From Neisseriaceae bacterium (lineage in GTDB: Bacteria > Pseudomonadota > Gammaproteobacteria > Burkholderiales > Neisseriaceae), in NCBI GenBank assembly GCA_030151665.1, contig JASLDB010000258.1:1-9218 (forward strand): a stretch of 9,218 nucleotides of DNA, given 5' to 3'. The notes under the pieces were generated by a model, which made no database searches, was not told the DNA's origin, and saw only the letters and a program-made list of their open reading frames with translations. Of the stretch, positions 1-6,334 are shown piece by piece. Position numbers and translations under genes: made by a program. Numbering within the stretch: the first letter of the stretch is position 1; each line of letters opens with the position of its first letter.

Positions 1-269
1 CAGCACTGGCAGAGCAACACCGTGACCATGCTTGGTTTATTGCTTTTGCGCCAGCCAATGACCCACAAATAGCAGTGGCTGTTATTGTGGAAAATGGCGG
101 CTGGGGTGCTTCAGCAGCACCACTGGCACGACAAGTTATGGATTACTACTTATTGCAGTTAAAAAATGAACCACCAGCCATGAACAAAAGTATTAATTCG
201 GAAGCCCAAATCATGGGCATTATGCCTATTCCAAATCCCACAGTCGGAGTCAACAATGCACCCAGATAG
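1..269 (+). CDS. mrdA: Penicillin-binding protein 2 (peptidoglycan D,D-transpeptidase), C-terminal end only
   Basis: This is the 3' end of a gene that begins outside the window; the reading frame starts at base 3 and 88 residues are visible before the TAG at 267-269. PBP2 crosslinks peptidoglycan during lateral wall growth, anchored in the inner membrane and acting in the periplasm together with RodA. The visible part matches the last strands of the transpeptidase domain: HAWFIAFAP, then IAVAVIVENGGWG, then APLARQVMDYYLL, which in this family follow the KTG box. The serine, SxN and KTG motifs lie upstream and cannot be checked. A roughly 40-residue polar, proline-containing tail follows the domain. 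The assignment rests on these motifs and on the overlap (14 bp) with rodA, the usual mrdA-mrdB arrangement. Another class B PBP is possible in principle, but the rodA partner makes PBP2 the best reading. Confidence 0.88.
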   Translation, partial: ALAEQHRDHAWFIAFAPANDPQIAVAVIVENGGWGASAAPLARQVMDYYLLQLKNEPPAMNKSINSEAQIMGIMPIPNPTVGVNNAPR

Positions 270-1356
270 CCAACTGAAGATTTACTGGAAAAAATTTATT
301 GATCCCATCGACATGTGGTTGTTTTTGCCCATGGCCATTATCTATCTAATGAGTTTGTTTTTACTTTATTCAGCAGATGGGCAACAATTTGGGCAACTTG
401 AAAACAAAACCATTCACACCATTATCGGCTTTATCATGTTATGGGTAATCGCCAGAACCCGCCCGCAAGTATTAAGTAATTTTGCCTTGCCCATGTATGC
501 CATTGGCGTTGTACTACTACTTGGCGTAGCCATCATGGGCATTAGTGTTAATGGCTCCAAACGCTGGCTTAATATTGGTATCACTCGCATCCAACCATCA
601 GAAATTATGAAAATTGGTGTACCCATGATGGTAGCATGGTATTTTCACAAACATGAAACCTTGACGCGCTGGTATCATTTTGCCATTGCCCTCCTCATTA
701 CCTTAGTGCCTGTGATGTTGATTTTAAAACAACCTGACTTGGGTACCGCCACTTTAATTTTGGCTTCGGGCATTTTTGTGATTTTCTTCGCAGGCTTACC
801 TTGGAAAGTTATTTTTGCTTCTTTGGTTGGTGTGGGCTGCGCTCTGCCATTGCTATGGCAATATGGCATGCATGACTACCAAAAAACTCGCGTCATGACC
901 TTATTAGACCCCACCAAAGACCCCTTGGGTGCTGGCTATCACATTATTCAGTCTACCATTGCCATTGGCTCTGGTGGCTTGTGGGGCAAAGGTTGGTTAA
1001 ATGGCACCCAAACACATCTGGATTATATTCCCGAAAGCACCACAGATTTTATTTTTGCGGTGTTTGGTGAGGAGTTCGGTTTAATTGGCAATATTTTGTT
1101 AGTAGCAGTTTATTTGGTCATATTGGGTCGTGGCTTACTTATCGCAGCCAATGCCAGAACCACTTATGAGCGCTTATTGGCTGGCGCTTTAACCATGGTT
1201 TTCTTTTGTTATGCCTTTGTGAATATGGGCATGGTTAGTGGCATTTTACCTGTCGTGGGTGTTCCATTACCACTGGTTAGTTATGGTGGCACAGCCACTT
1301 TAACAATTATGTTTATCTTAGCTGTATTAATGGGTATTAGTAACCAAAGTCGCTAA
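256..1356 (+). CDS. mrdB: RodA, SEDS-family peptidoglycan glycosyltransferase of the elongasome
   Basis: RodA polymerises lipid II into glycan strands during cell elongation, in complex with PBP2 in the inner membrane. The 366-residue protein is almost entirely hydrophobic, with about ten membrane segments, as usual for the SEDS family, and close to the E. coli length of 370. Recognisable blocks are KRWLNIGITRIQPSEIMK (102-119), KQPDLGTA (158-165), HDYQKTRV then DPLGAGYHIIQS (206-233), PESTTDFIFAVFGEE (259-273) and GVPLPLVSYGG (335-345). Asp264 in TDFIF corresponds to the essential SEDS aspartate (Asp262 in E. coli RodA). The ATG at 256 is preceded by GGAG at 246-249 with a 6-base spacer, inside the end of mrdA, so the two are probably translationally coupled. 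PBP2 linkage separates it from the related division protein FtsW. Transcription appears to end at the hairpin just downstream. Confidence 0.96.
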   Translation: MHPDSQLKIYWKKFIDPIDMWLFLPMAIIYLMSLFLLYSADGQQFGQLENKTIHTIIGFIMLWVIARTRPQVLSNFALPMYAIGVVLLLGVAIMGISVNGSKRWLNIGITRIQPSEIMKIGVPMMVAWYFHKHETLTRWYHFAIALLITLVPVMLILKQPDLGTATLILASGIFVIFFAGLPWKVIFASLVGVGCALPLLWQYGMHDYQKTRVMTLLDPTKDPLGAGYHIIQSTIAIGSGGLWGKGWLNGTQTHLDYIPESTTDFIFAVFGEEFGLIGNILLVAVYLVILGRGLLIAANARTTYERLLAGALTMVFFCYAFVNMGMVSGILPVVGVPLPLVSYGGTATLTIMFILAVLMGISNQSR

Positions 1357-1362
1357 CCATAC

Positions 1363-1399
1363 AAAAACACCCCAAACTCAATAAGCTTGGGGTGTTTTT
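1363..1399. terminator. Bidirectional rho-independent terminator between rodA and the convergent operon
   Basis: A perfect 13-bp inverted repeat pairs AAAAACACCCCAA (1363-1375) with TTGGGGTGTTTTT (1387-1399) around an 11-base loop. The plus strand ends in a run of seven T within and just after the arm (1395-1401), and the minus strand ends in five T. It starts 7 bases after the rodA stop and lies 33 bases past the end of the minus-strand operon, so one hairpin can stop transcription from both sides. Confidence 0.93.
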
Positions 1400-1431
1400 T
1401 TAACTGACTATCTGCCACACATTAGGACATC

Positions 1432-2073
1432 TTATTTATCACAACATGCTTTGAATTTTTTACCACTATTGCAAGGACAAGGATCATTTCGACCCACTTT
1501 ATCCCCCTCACGTTTTTGTGTTTTGGGCTTGTTTTTGGTGGCTTGCAAATAATTATAAATCACTTGTGTGGCATCAGGCAGTTCCTTGGCAAAATTATGC
1601 AATTCTTTGTCATCAAAAGAAATGCCTTCATCTTCATACATACCACCCAAAGCCATCAATGGATAAAATAAATCCTCAAAATCTTCATCATTGCCAGCAA
1701 ATTCAAACCAATCCGTTGCCACAATATCCAAAGCATACAAGTACGCATTGGTCCACAATGCCAAACCTGTGATTTGATCACCATCCAAAGGTGCCACCAA
1801 AATATCAGCCGTTGCAAAGGTTTTGTTTTGCAACGCTGCGTGAATATCGGCCAACATATCATTGATTAAAGCAGTTGCCGCTTCTTTCTTGTCAGCATTG
1901 CTGTCTTCACTGCCCAATACAACGTCCATCCAATCGGCGACATTGCATTCATCAGGGCCAGAAATCATGGCCGTAAAGAAACCACGCACTTCATCAATGT
2001 GCATCATTTCTGTGTCTTGGTAATTGGCCAAAATGGCCTCTAACTGTTGTTGCTTTTCAGCGGTAAACTGCAT
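1432..2073 (-). CDS. UPF0149/YecA-family protein with C-terminal SEC-C metal-binding motif
   Basis: The 213-residue product has an acidic, largely helical N-terminal region of the UPF0149 (YgfB/YecA) type, including HIDEVRGFFTAMISGPD (25-41), a central WTNAYLYAL (107-115) and an acidic NDEDFEDLFYPLMAL block (128-142). A lysine-rich linker (about 180-192) leads to a SEC-C motif, VGRNDPCPCNSGKKFKACC, with Cys199, Cys201, Cys210 and Cys211 spaced CxCx8CC. This motif is also found at the C terminus of SecA, where it binds a metal and contacts SecB and ribosomes. The molecular role of UPF0149 proteins is not settled and I do not assign one. The ATG at 2073 has AAAGG about 7 bases upstream, inside the end of the methyltransferase gene; the gap between them is only 3 bp, so it is the last gene of a dusC-methyltransferase operon. 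No signal peptide or membrane segment is visible, which suggests a cytosolic protein. Confidence 0.9.
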   Translation of the reverse strand: MQFTAEKQQQLEAILANYQDTEMMHIDEVRGFFTAMISGPDECNVADWMDVVLGSEDSNADKKEAATALINDMLADIHAALQNKTFATADILVAPLDGDQITGLALWTNAYLYALDIVATDWFEFAGNDEDFEDLFYPLMALGGMYEDEGISFDDKELHNFAKELPDATQVIYNYLQATKNKPKTQKREGDKVGRNDPCPCNSGKKFKACCDK

Positions 2074-2076
2074 GGA

Positions 2077-2868
2077 TTAACCTTTATAAAAACGTTGACG
2101 CATTTGTTCAAATAAACAAATCGTCGTGGCCATCGCCACATTCAATGATTCTGTTTGCCCTGCCATGGGAATTTTAACGCATAAATCGGCTTGTTTTTGT
2201 ACAGCCATGCTTACACCAGCCCCTTCATTGCCCACAACCCAAGCATTTATTTTTTGTAATGAAGCATCATACAACAAGACATTGGGCTCACCTAAGCTTG
2301 TGGCCAATATTTGCCCTTGGTATTGGCTCAAAAAATCTGGAATATTGGTATTGATATGCAATTGCAACGAGAAATGAGCACCCATACCAGAGCGAATAAC
2401 TTTTGGGGAATAAACATCTGCTGCATCGGTGCTGATGACAATGTGTTTAACACCACTGGCCAAAGCGCTGCGTAAAATTGTCCCCACATTGCCTGGGTCT
2501 TGAACATTTTCCAATACCACACAATCTTGATCGATTGGCAACGCCTTAGGCGGTACAATATTGTACAACACCATAATTTCTTCGCCTTGACGCAAAGCTG
2601 ATATTTTCTTCAAGATTCCATCAGCCACAATATAAATCAAAGATTCAGGCAACTGGTCTAATAATGGCATCACTTCTAGATCGTTCAACTTGGCTTCAGG
2701 TACATAAACTGCCATGGGCTGCTGCCCACTATCAAGTAGCGCAGACAGCAAATGATTGCCCTCTAATACAGCGACTTGATCTTGTTTTCGATACTTATTT
2801 TGAGCAAGATATTTGCCCAATTGTTTTATTTTTTCATTCTGTGCAGATTGTATGCTTTTAAATGGCAT
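2077..2868 (-). CDS. TrmH/SpoU-family RNA 2'-O-ribose methyltransferase
   Basis: This is a SAM-dependent SPOUT enzyme expected to methylate a ribose 2'-OH in rRNA or tRNA. With the start chosen here it has 263 residues: an N-terminal substrate-binding part (KYRKQDQVAVLEGNHLL, 25-41, typical of the family) and the C-terminal SPOUT knot domain. The three signature motifs are intact: ENVQDPGNVGTILRSALASG (120-139, with Asn127 and Arg133), VVGNEGAGVS (211-220, Glu215) and IPMAGQTESLNVAMA (233-247, Ser241-Leu-Asn243). A longer frame reaches a TTG at 2934, but that would overlap dusC by 77 bp; the ATG at 2868 has AAGAAG upstream and overlaps the dusC stop by 11 bp, which suggests translational coupling. 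The substrate (for example 23S G2251 as for RlmB, or another rRNA site) cannot be told from the sequence, so no symbol is given. Confidence 0.92.
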   Translation of the reverse strand: MPFKSIQSAQNEKIKQLGKYLAQNKYRKQDQVAVLEGNHLLSALLDSGQQPMAVYVPEAKLNDLEVMPLLDQLPESLIYIVADGILKKISALRQGEEIMVLYNIVPPKALPIDQDCVVLENVQDPGNVGTILRSALASGVKHIVISTDAADVYSPKVIRSGMGAHFSLQLHINTNIPDFLSQYQGQILATSLGEPNVLLYDASLQKINAWVVGNEGAGVSMAVQKQADLCVKIPMAGQTESLNVAMATTICLFEQMRQRFYKG

Positions 2869-3820
2869 GGTCAATTTCTTCTTGTAATACCATGATAATG
2901 GCGTCAATTTCAGTGAGGCGGCGAATTTTCTCAAAAAACATGGCCGCCTCTGGGTAATTCAATTTTAACATACCCAACCACTGTTTTAACCTCGCCACAG
3001 GGTATTTACTATTAGCATCTAACAGACAACAGCGCTTTACAAAAACCATGATCCACGGCAACAATGCCGCCCATGTTAAAGGCAAAAGTACCTCACCTCG
3101 TTCATGTGCCTTAATTTGCAAAGCCAAATTAGGTTGTCTAACCGCACCCCGTCCTAGCATCACGCTATCGCAACCTGAAACCGTTTTAATATCGATGTAA
3201 TCTGCCAAACTAAAAACATCACCATTGGCAGTCACTGGAATCGCTACGTGTTCTTTAATTTTTCGAACCCAAATCCAGTGGGCAGGTGGCGTATAGCCTT
3301 CTACTTTTGTGCGGGCATGAACCGTTAAATGTGACGCACCGCCAGAGGCAATGGCATCTGCACATTCTAGTGCCAAATCCTTGTGCTCAAACCCTAAACG
3401 CATTTTTCCTGTTAATGGAATATTTTCGGGCATGCGCTCACGCAAGGTTTTAACAATATGGTATATTCGTTCTGGCGTTTGCAAAAGAACAGCACCACCT
3501 TGGTGTTTATTCACTGTTGGCGCAGGGCAACCGAAATTTAGGTCAATTTTATGCGCACCATAAGCAATGGCTTCGAGTGCATTGACGGCCATATTATCGG
3601 CATCACTGCCCAATAACTGTACCACGCAAGGCACACCAGATGGTGTCATGGCATGATAGGCTAGTTCAGGAACATACTTTAACCAAGTGGATCGAGAATG
3701 AACAGTATGGGTAATGCGCACAAACTCACTGACGCACTCATCAAAACCACCAATTTGGGTCAACAAATCCCGCATTGGTGCATCCACCAAGCCTTGCATG
3801 GGTGCAAGAATCAACTGCAT
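2858..3820 (-). CDS. dusC: tRNA dihydrouridine synthase, DusC type
   Basis: Dus enzymes use FMN and NADPH to reduce uridine to dihydrouridine in tRNA; DusC acts at U16 in E. coli. The 320-residue protein shows LILAPMQGLVDAP (3-15), the catalytic loop DLNFGCPAPTVN (93-104) with Cys98, FMN-contacting Lys139 in GKMRLG, HARTK (167-171), TANGDV (196-201) and SGCDSVMLGRGA (214-225). The C-terminal helical domain carries PVARLKQWLGMLK, close to the VARIKQWLSYLR I recall from E. coli DusC; TPSG and Cys98 at the same position also point to DusC rather than DusA or DusB. A longer frame runs to 3922 but would cover the divergent gene's start, and the family N terminus aligns with the ATG at 3820. No good Shine-Dalgarno is visible there. 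It is the first gene of a three-gene minus-strand operon. Confidence 0.93.
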   Translation of the reverse strand: MQLILAPMQGLVDAPMRDLLTQIGGFDECVSEFVRITHTVHSRSTWLKYVPELAYHAMTPSGVPCVVQLLGSDADNMAVNALEAIAYGAHKIDLNFGCPAPTVNKHQGGAVLLQTPERIYHIVKTLRERMPENIPLTGKMRLGFEHKDLALECADAIASGGASHLTVHARTKVEGYTPPAHWIWVRKIKEHVAIPVTANGDVFSLADYIDIKTVSGCDSVMLGRGAVRQPNLALQIKAHERGEVLLPLTWAALLPWIMVFVKRCCLLDANSKYPVARLKQWLGMLKLNYPEAAMFFEKIRRLTEIDAIIMVLQEEIDHAI

Positions 3821-3880
3821 AGCCACAACCAACCGTATATACTGAATAAAGACTAATTTTACCTTGTTTTGAAGACAATG
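3821..3880. promoter_or_regulatory. Divergent intergenic region between dusC and the nucleoside hydrolase gene
   Basis: About 60 AT-rich bases separate the two divergent starts, so both promoters must lie here or reach into the genes. I see A+T hexamers resembling -10 boxes (TATATA around 3835-3840; TAAAAT on the minus strand at 3861-3856) but no matching -35 at 16-18 bp for either, so no specific promoter is claimed. Confidence 0.35.
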
Positions 3881-4831
3881 ATGCAAAAAATACAACTTAT
3901 TATTGATACAGACCCTGGCCAAGATGATGCCGCTGCCATTTTAATGGCTTTTGGTTTACAAAACTTAGGCTTATTAGACCTATTGGGCATTACCACTGTT
4001 GCGGGTAATGTCCCACTGGCACTAACCCAAGAAAATGCCCGCATTATTTGCGATTGGGCAGATGCCAAACAAACCCCTGTTTTTGCCGGTGCAAGTCAAC
4101 CTTTACTCAAGCCATTGTGCACAGCCGAAGAGGTTCATGGTGCCAATGGCTTGGATGGTGTTGAGCGTCACGACCCAATCACACCATTGGCGCGCCTACA
4201 TGCGGTGCCTTTTTTGGTAGAAACCCTATTAAATGCTGCACCTCATAGCATTACCTTGTGCCCGATTGGTCCACTAACCAATATTGCTCAAGCCATTAGC
4301 CTGGCACCTGAATGCATACAAGGCATTAAAGAAATTGTTTTAATGGGTGGTTGTTATTTTGAAGCTGGCAATATTAGCCCTGCAGCAGAATTTAATTTCT
4401 TTGTTGATCCACATGCAGCCAAAATCGTCTTACATAGCGGTGTTTCCATTCGTATTTTACCACTTGATGTCACTCACAAAGCTTGCATTACCACGCCTCG
4501 CATGAATGCTTTGCGACAACTAGGCAACCAAAATGGAGCACGCCTAGCCGATTTATTACAAAGCTACGAGCGGTTTGACACCCAAAAATTTGGTTTAGAA
4601 GGTGGCCCTTTGCATGACCCTTGTGCTATTGCAGCAGTGGTCTTCCCTGAGTTATTTTCTGGCAAACCATGTTTTGTCGACATTGAAACCCAAGGCCAAT
4701 TAACAGAAGGTGCCAGTGTTGTCGATTGGTGGCAAAGTGGCAACCAAACACCCAATGCATATTGGTATACCGATGTTGATGCTGATGCTTTCTTTGAGAA
4801 GCTAACCCAAGCCATTGCCAGCTTGCCTTAA
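3881..4831 (+). CDS. Nucleoside hydrolase (inosine-uridine preferring family), RihA-like
   Basis: The enzyme cleaves the N-glycosidic bond of ribonucleosides to ribose and free base for salvage, in the cytosol, using a bound calcium ion. The 316-residue protein has the family hallmark IDTDPGQDDAAA (8-19), AGN (41-43), GPLTNIA (130-136), VLMGG (153-157), PAAEFNFFVDPHAA (167-180), LDVTHKA (195-201) and GGPLHDPCAIA (241-251). Asp11, Asp16 and Asp246 match the calcium ligands of the family and His245 the leaving-group histidine, so it should be active. LDVTHKA, PLHDPC and ETQGQLTEG resemble E. coli RihA, but purine versus pyrimidine preference cannot be read from the sequence. Start choice is uncertain: TTG 3869, ATG 3878 and ATG 3881 are in frame; GAAG at 3871-3874 gives the best spacing (6) to 3881. 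msrA follows after 27 bp and is probably co-transcribed. Confidence 0.93.
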   Translation: MQKIQLIIDTDPGQDDAAAILMAFGLQNLGLLDLLGITTVAGNVPLALTQENARIICDWADAKQTPVFAGASQPLLKPLCTAEEVHGANGLDGVERHDPITPLARLHAVPFLVETLLNAAPHSITLCPIGPLTNIAQAISLAPECIQGIKEIVLMGGCYFEAGNISPAAEFNFFVDPHAAKIVLHSGVSIRILPLDVTHKACITTPRMNALRQLGNQNGARLADLLQSYERFDTQKFGLEGGPLHDPCAIAAVVFPELFSGKPCFVDIETQGQLTEGASVVDWWQSGNQTPNAYWYTDVDADAFFEKLTQAIASLP

Positions 4832-4858
4832 TCAAACCATATCCCATGGAGTCAAACA

Positions 4859-5383
4859 ATGACAAATAGTATTTTATTAGCAGGTGGTTGTTTCTGGTGT
4901 ATTGAAGCGGTATTTGCTTCCTTAAAAGGTGTGCACAGTGCCCAGTCAGGTTACAGCAACGGTCACACCAATAACCCAAGCTACCCTGAGGTTTGTACTG
5001 GCCAGACAGGTCATGCCGAAGTGGTCAAGGTAGAATACGACCCCAGTCTTATCGACACCCAAACTTTACTGACTGTCTTTTTTGCCATCCATGACCCCAC
5101 CCAACTGAATCGCCAAGGGCATGATGTGGGTACGCAATACCGTTCTGGTATTTACTATATGGAAGCAGATCAAGCCAATATCGCCCAAAAAATGTTGATT
5201 GATTTGCAACACGAATATCAATCTCCTATTGTTACAGAAATTTTACCTGCTGGTATTTTTTACCCTGCGGAAGCTGAACATGATCAATACTTTGCTCAAA
5301 ACCCTAATCAACCTTATTGTGCCGCTGTGATTGGTCCAAAGTTTAAAAAAGCACGCGATTCGTTTGCCCACTTATGGCAGTAG
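4859..5383 (+). CDS. msrA: Peptide methionine (S)-S-oxide reductase MsrA
   Basis: MsrA reduces the S epimer of methionine sulfoxide, free or in proteins, and is recycled by thioredoxin. The 174-residue protein has the usual length of a single-domain cytosolic MsrA, without an MsrB fusion or signal peptide. The N terminus carries AGGCFWCIEA with catalytic Cys11; further family blocks are SGYSNGHTNNPSYPEVCTGQTGHAE (30-54), FFAIHDPTQLNRQGHDVGTQYRSGIYY (74-100) and, near the C terminus, NQPYC with Cys154 as the likely resolving cysteine. Cys14 and Cys46 are additional cysteines. The ATG at 4859 has GGAG at 4848-4851 with a 7-base spacer. It lies downstream of the nucleoside hydrolase with no terminator between, and 52 bp ahead of nadK. 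Confidence 0.97.
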   Translation: MTNSILLAGGCFWCIEAVFASLKGVHSAQSGYSNGHTNNPSYPEVCTGQTGHAEVVKVEYDPSLIDTQTLLTVFFAIHDPTQLNRQGHDVGTQYRSGIYYMEADQANIAQKMLIDLQHEYQSPIVTEILPAGIFYPAEAEHDQYFAQNPNQPYCAAVIGPKFKKARDSFAHLWQ

Positions 5384-5392
5384 TGCTATATT
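5364..5392 (+). promoter_or_regulatory. Candidate extended -10 promoter for nadK-recN
   Basis: TTGCCC (5364-5369) matches the -35 consensus in four positions and is followed, after 17 bp, by TATATT (5387-5392; five of six), with TG one base before it (5384-5385), giving an extended -10. Transcription would start near 5399, about 37 bases before the nadK ATG. The -35 lies in the last codons of msrA. This is a consensus match only. Confidence 0.45.
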
Positions 5393-5435
5393 CCCAGCAT
5401 TGCTATATCCCTCCTCGCTTACAAAGGTTTTTGCC

Positions 5436-6326
5436 ATGAACAGCCAATTTCAAAATATTGGTATCGTTATTCGCCCCAATACACCTGATATTCATCATGC
5501 TGTCAATGCCTTACTGAATTATTTATTGGAAGAAAATCTCACCGTCATCTTGGATCACAGTGGCATACAAGATTTTGAACAAATGCCACACTTTGCGGAT
5601 TGTGAAGTGGTTGACAAAGAAGATCTGGGTAAGCGTTGTCATGTTGTCATGGTCTTGGGTGGCGATGGCACATTTTTATCTGTGGCTCGCATTATCGCAC
5701 CTTATCGCACCCCTCTAATTGGCATTAATTTAGGTCGCTTGGGCTTTCTAACCCAGGTTCCTCATAGCACCATGGTAGAAGACATTGCACAGATGTTAAC
5801 GGGAAAATACTTGCCAGAGGACAGAATTTTATTAGAAACCACCATTGTTCGAGATGGTGCTGATTTGGATTTACCCCATCTTGCCCTAAACGATGTGGTT
5901 GTTAGTCGTGGCGGCACCGGGCAAATGATTGAATTCGAAGTCTTTATCAATAAAGAATTTGTTTATACCCAACGCTCCGACGGTTTAATTATTTCTACGC
6001 CAACAGGTTCAACCGCCTATTCATTGGCTGCTGGTGGCCCAATATTACAATCGACTTTGCGTGCACTCACTTTGGTGCCCATTTGTCCGCAATCCATGAC
6101 CAATCGCCCGATCGCCATTAGCGATGCTTGTGAAATTGAGATTTTAATTACCCGTGGCATGGATGCTTGTTTGCATTTTGATGGACAAAGCTTTATTGAA
6201 TTACAAAACATGGATCGCATTATTATTCATCGCTATCGCAATCCACTGCGTGTTTTGCACCCAACAGATTATCAATATTATAAGACCCTACGCAATAAAC
6301 TGCACTGGGGCGAACAATTGGTCTAG
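5436..6326 (+). CDS. nadK: NAD kinase
   Basis: NadK phosphorylates NAD to NADP in the cytosol, setting the pool for NADPH-dependent biosynthesis and oxidative defence. The 296-residue protein (E. coli enzyme 292) has an N-terminal Rossmann-like domain with VLGGDGTFLSVAR (73-85), then NLGRLGFLTQ (98-107), and a C-terminal beta-sandwich domain with LALNDVVVSRG (149-159), RSDGLIISTPTGSTAYSLAAGG (180-201) and CPQSMTNRPI (217-226). The GGDG at 75-78 and NE/D-type Asn152-Asp153 are the known NAD- and phosphate-binding elements. A longer frame reaches a TTG at 5331 inside msrA, but the family N terminus and an AAAGG at 5423-5427, 8 bases ahead, favour the ATG at 5436. recN follows after 8 bp and is clearly in the same transcript, an order shared by many proteobacteria. 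Confidence 0.97.
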   Translation: MNSQFQNIGIVIRPNTPDIHHAVNALLNYLLEENLTVILDHSGIQDFEQMPHFADCEVVDKEDLGKRCHVVMVLGGDGTFLSVARIIAPYRTPLIGINLGRLGFLTQVPHSTMVEDIAQMLTGKYLPEDRILLETTIVRDGADLDLPHLALNDVVVSRGGTGQMIEFEVFINKEFVYTQRSDGLIISTPTGSTAYSLAAGGPILQSTLRALTLVPICPQSMTNRPIAISDACEIEILITRGMDACLHFDGQSFIELQNMDRIIIHRYRNPLRVLHPTDYQYYKTLRNKLHWGEQLV

Positions 6327-6334
6327 GAGCATCA

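Noticed and set aside
2869..2934. 22-residue extension of the TrmH-family methyltransferase from a TTG
   Set aside because: It lies inside dusC; the ATG at 2868 overlapping the dusC stop is the simpler start and fits the family N terminus.
3821..3922. N-terminal extension of DusC by 34 residues
   Set aside because: It would run into the divergent nucleoside hydrolase gene, and the conserved DusC N terminus aligns with the ATG at 3820.
4626..4979. 117-codon minus-strand frame across the nucleoside hydrolase end and msrA start
   Set aside because: It is antisense to two well-supported genes, has no recognisable family motifs and a composition typical of a shadow frame.
5331..5435. N-terminal extension of NadK from a TTG inside msrA
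   Set aside because: The extension has no family counterpart and the ATG at 5436 has an AAAGG at suitable spacing.
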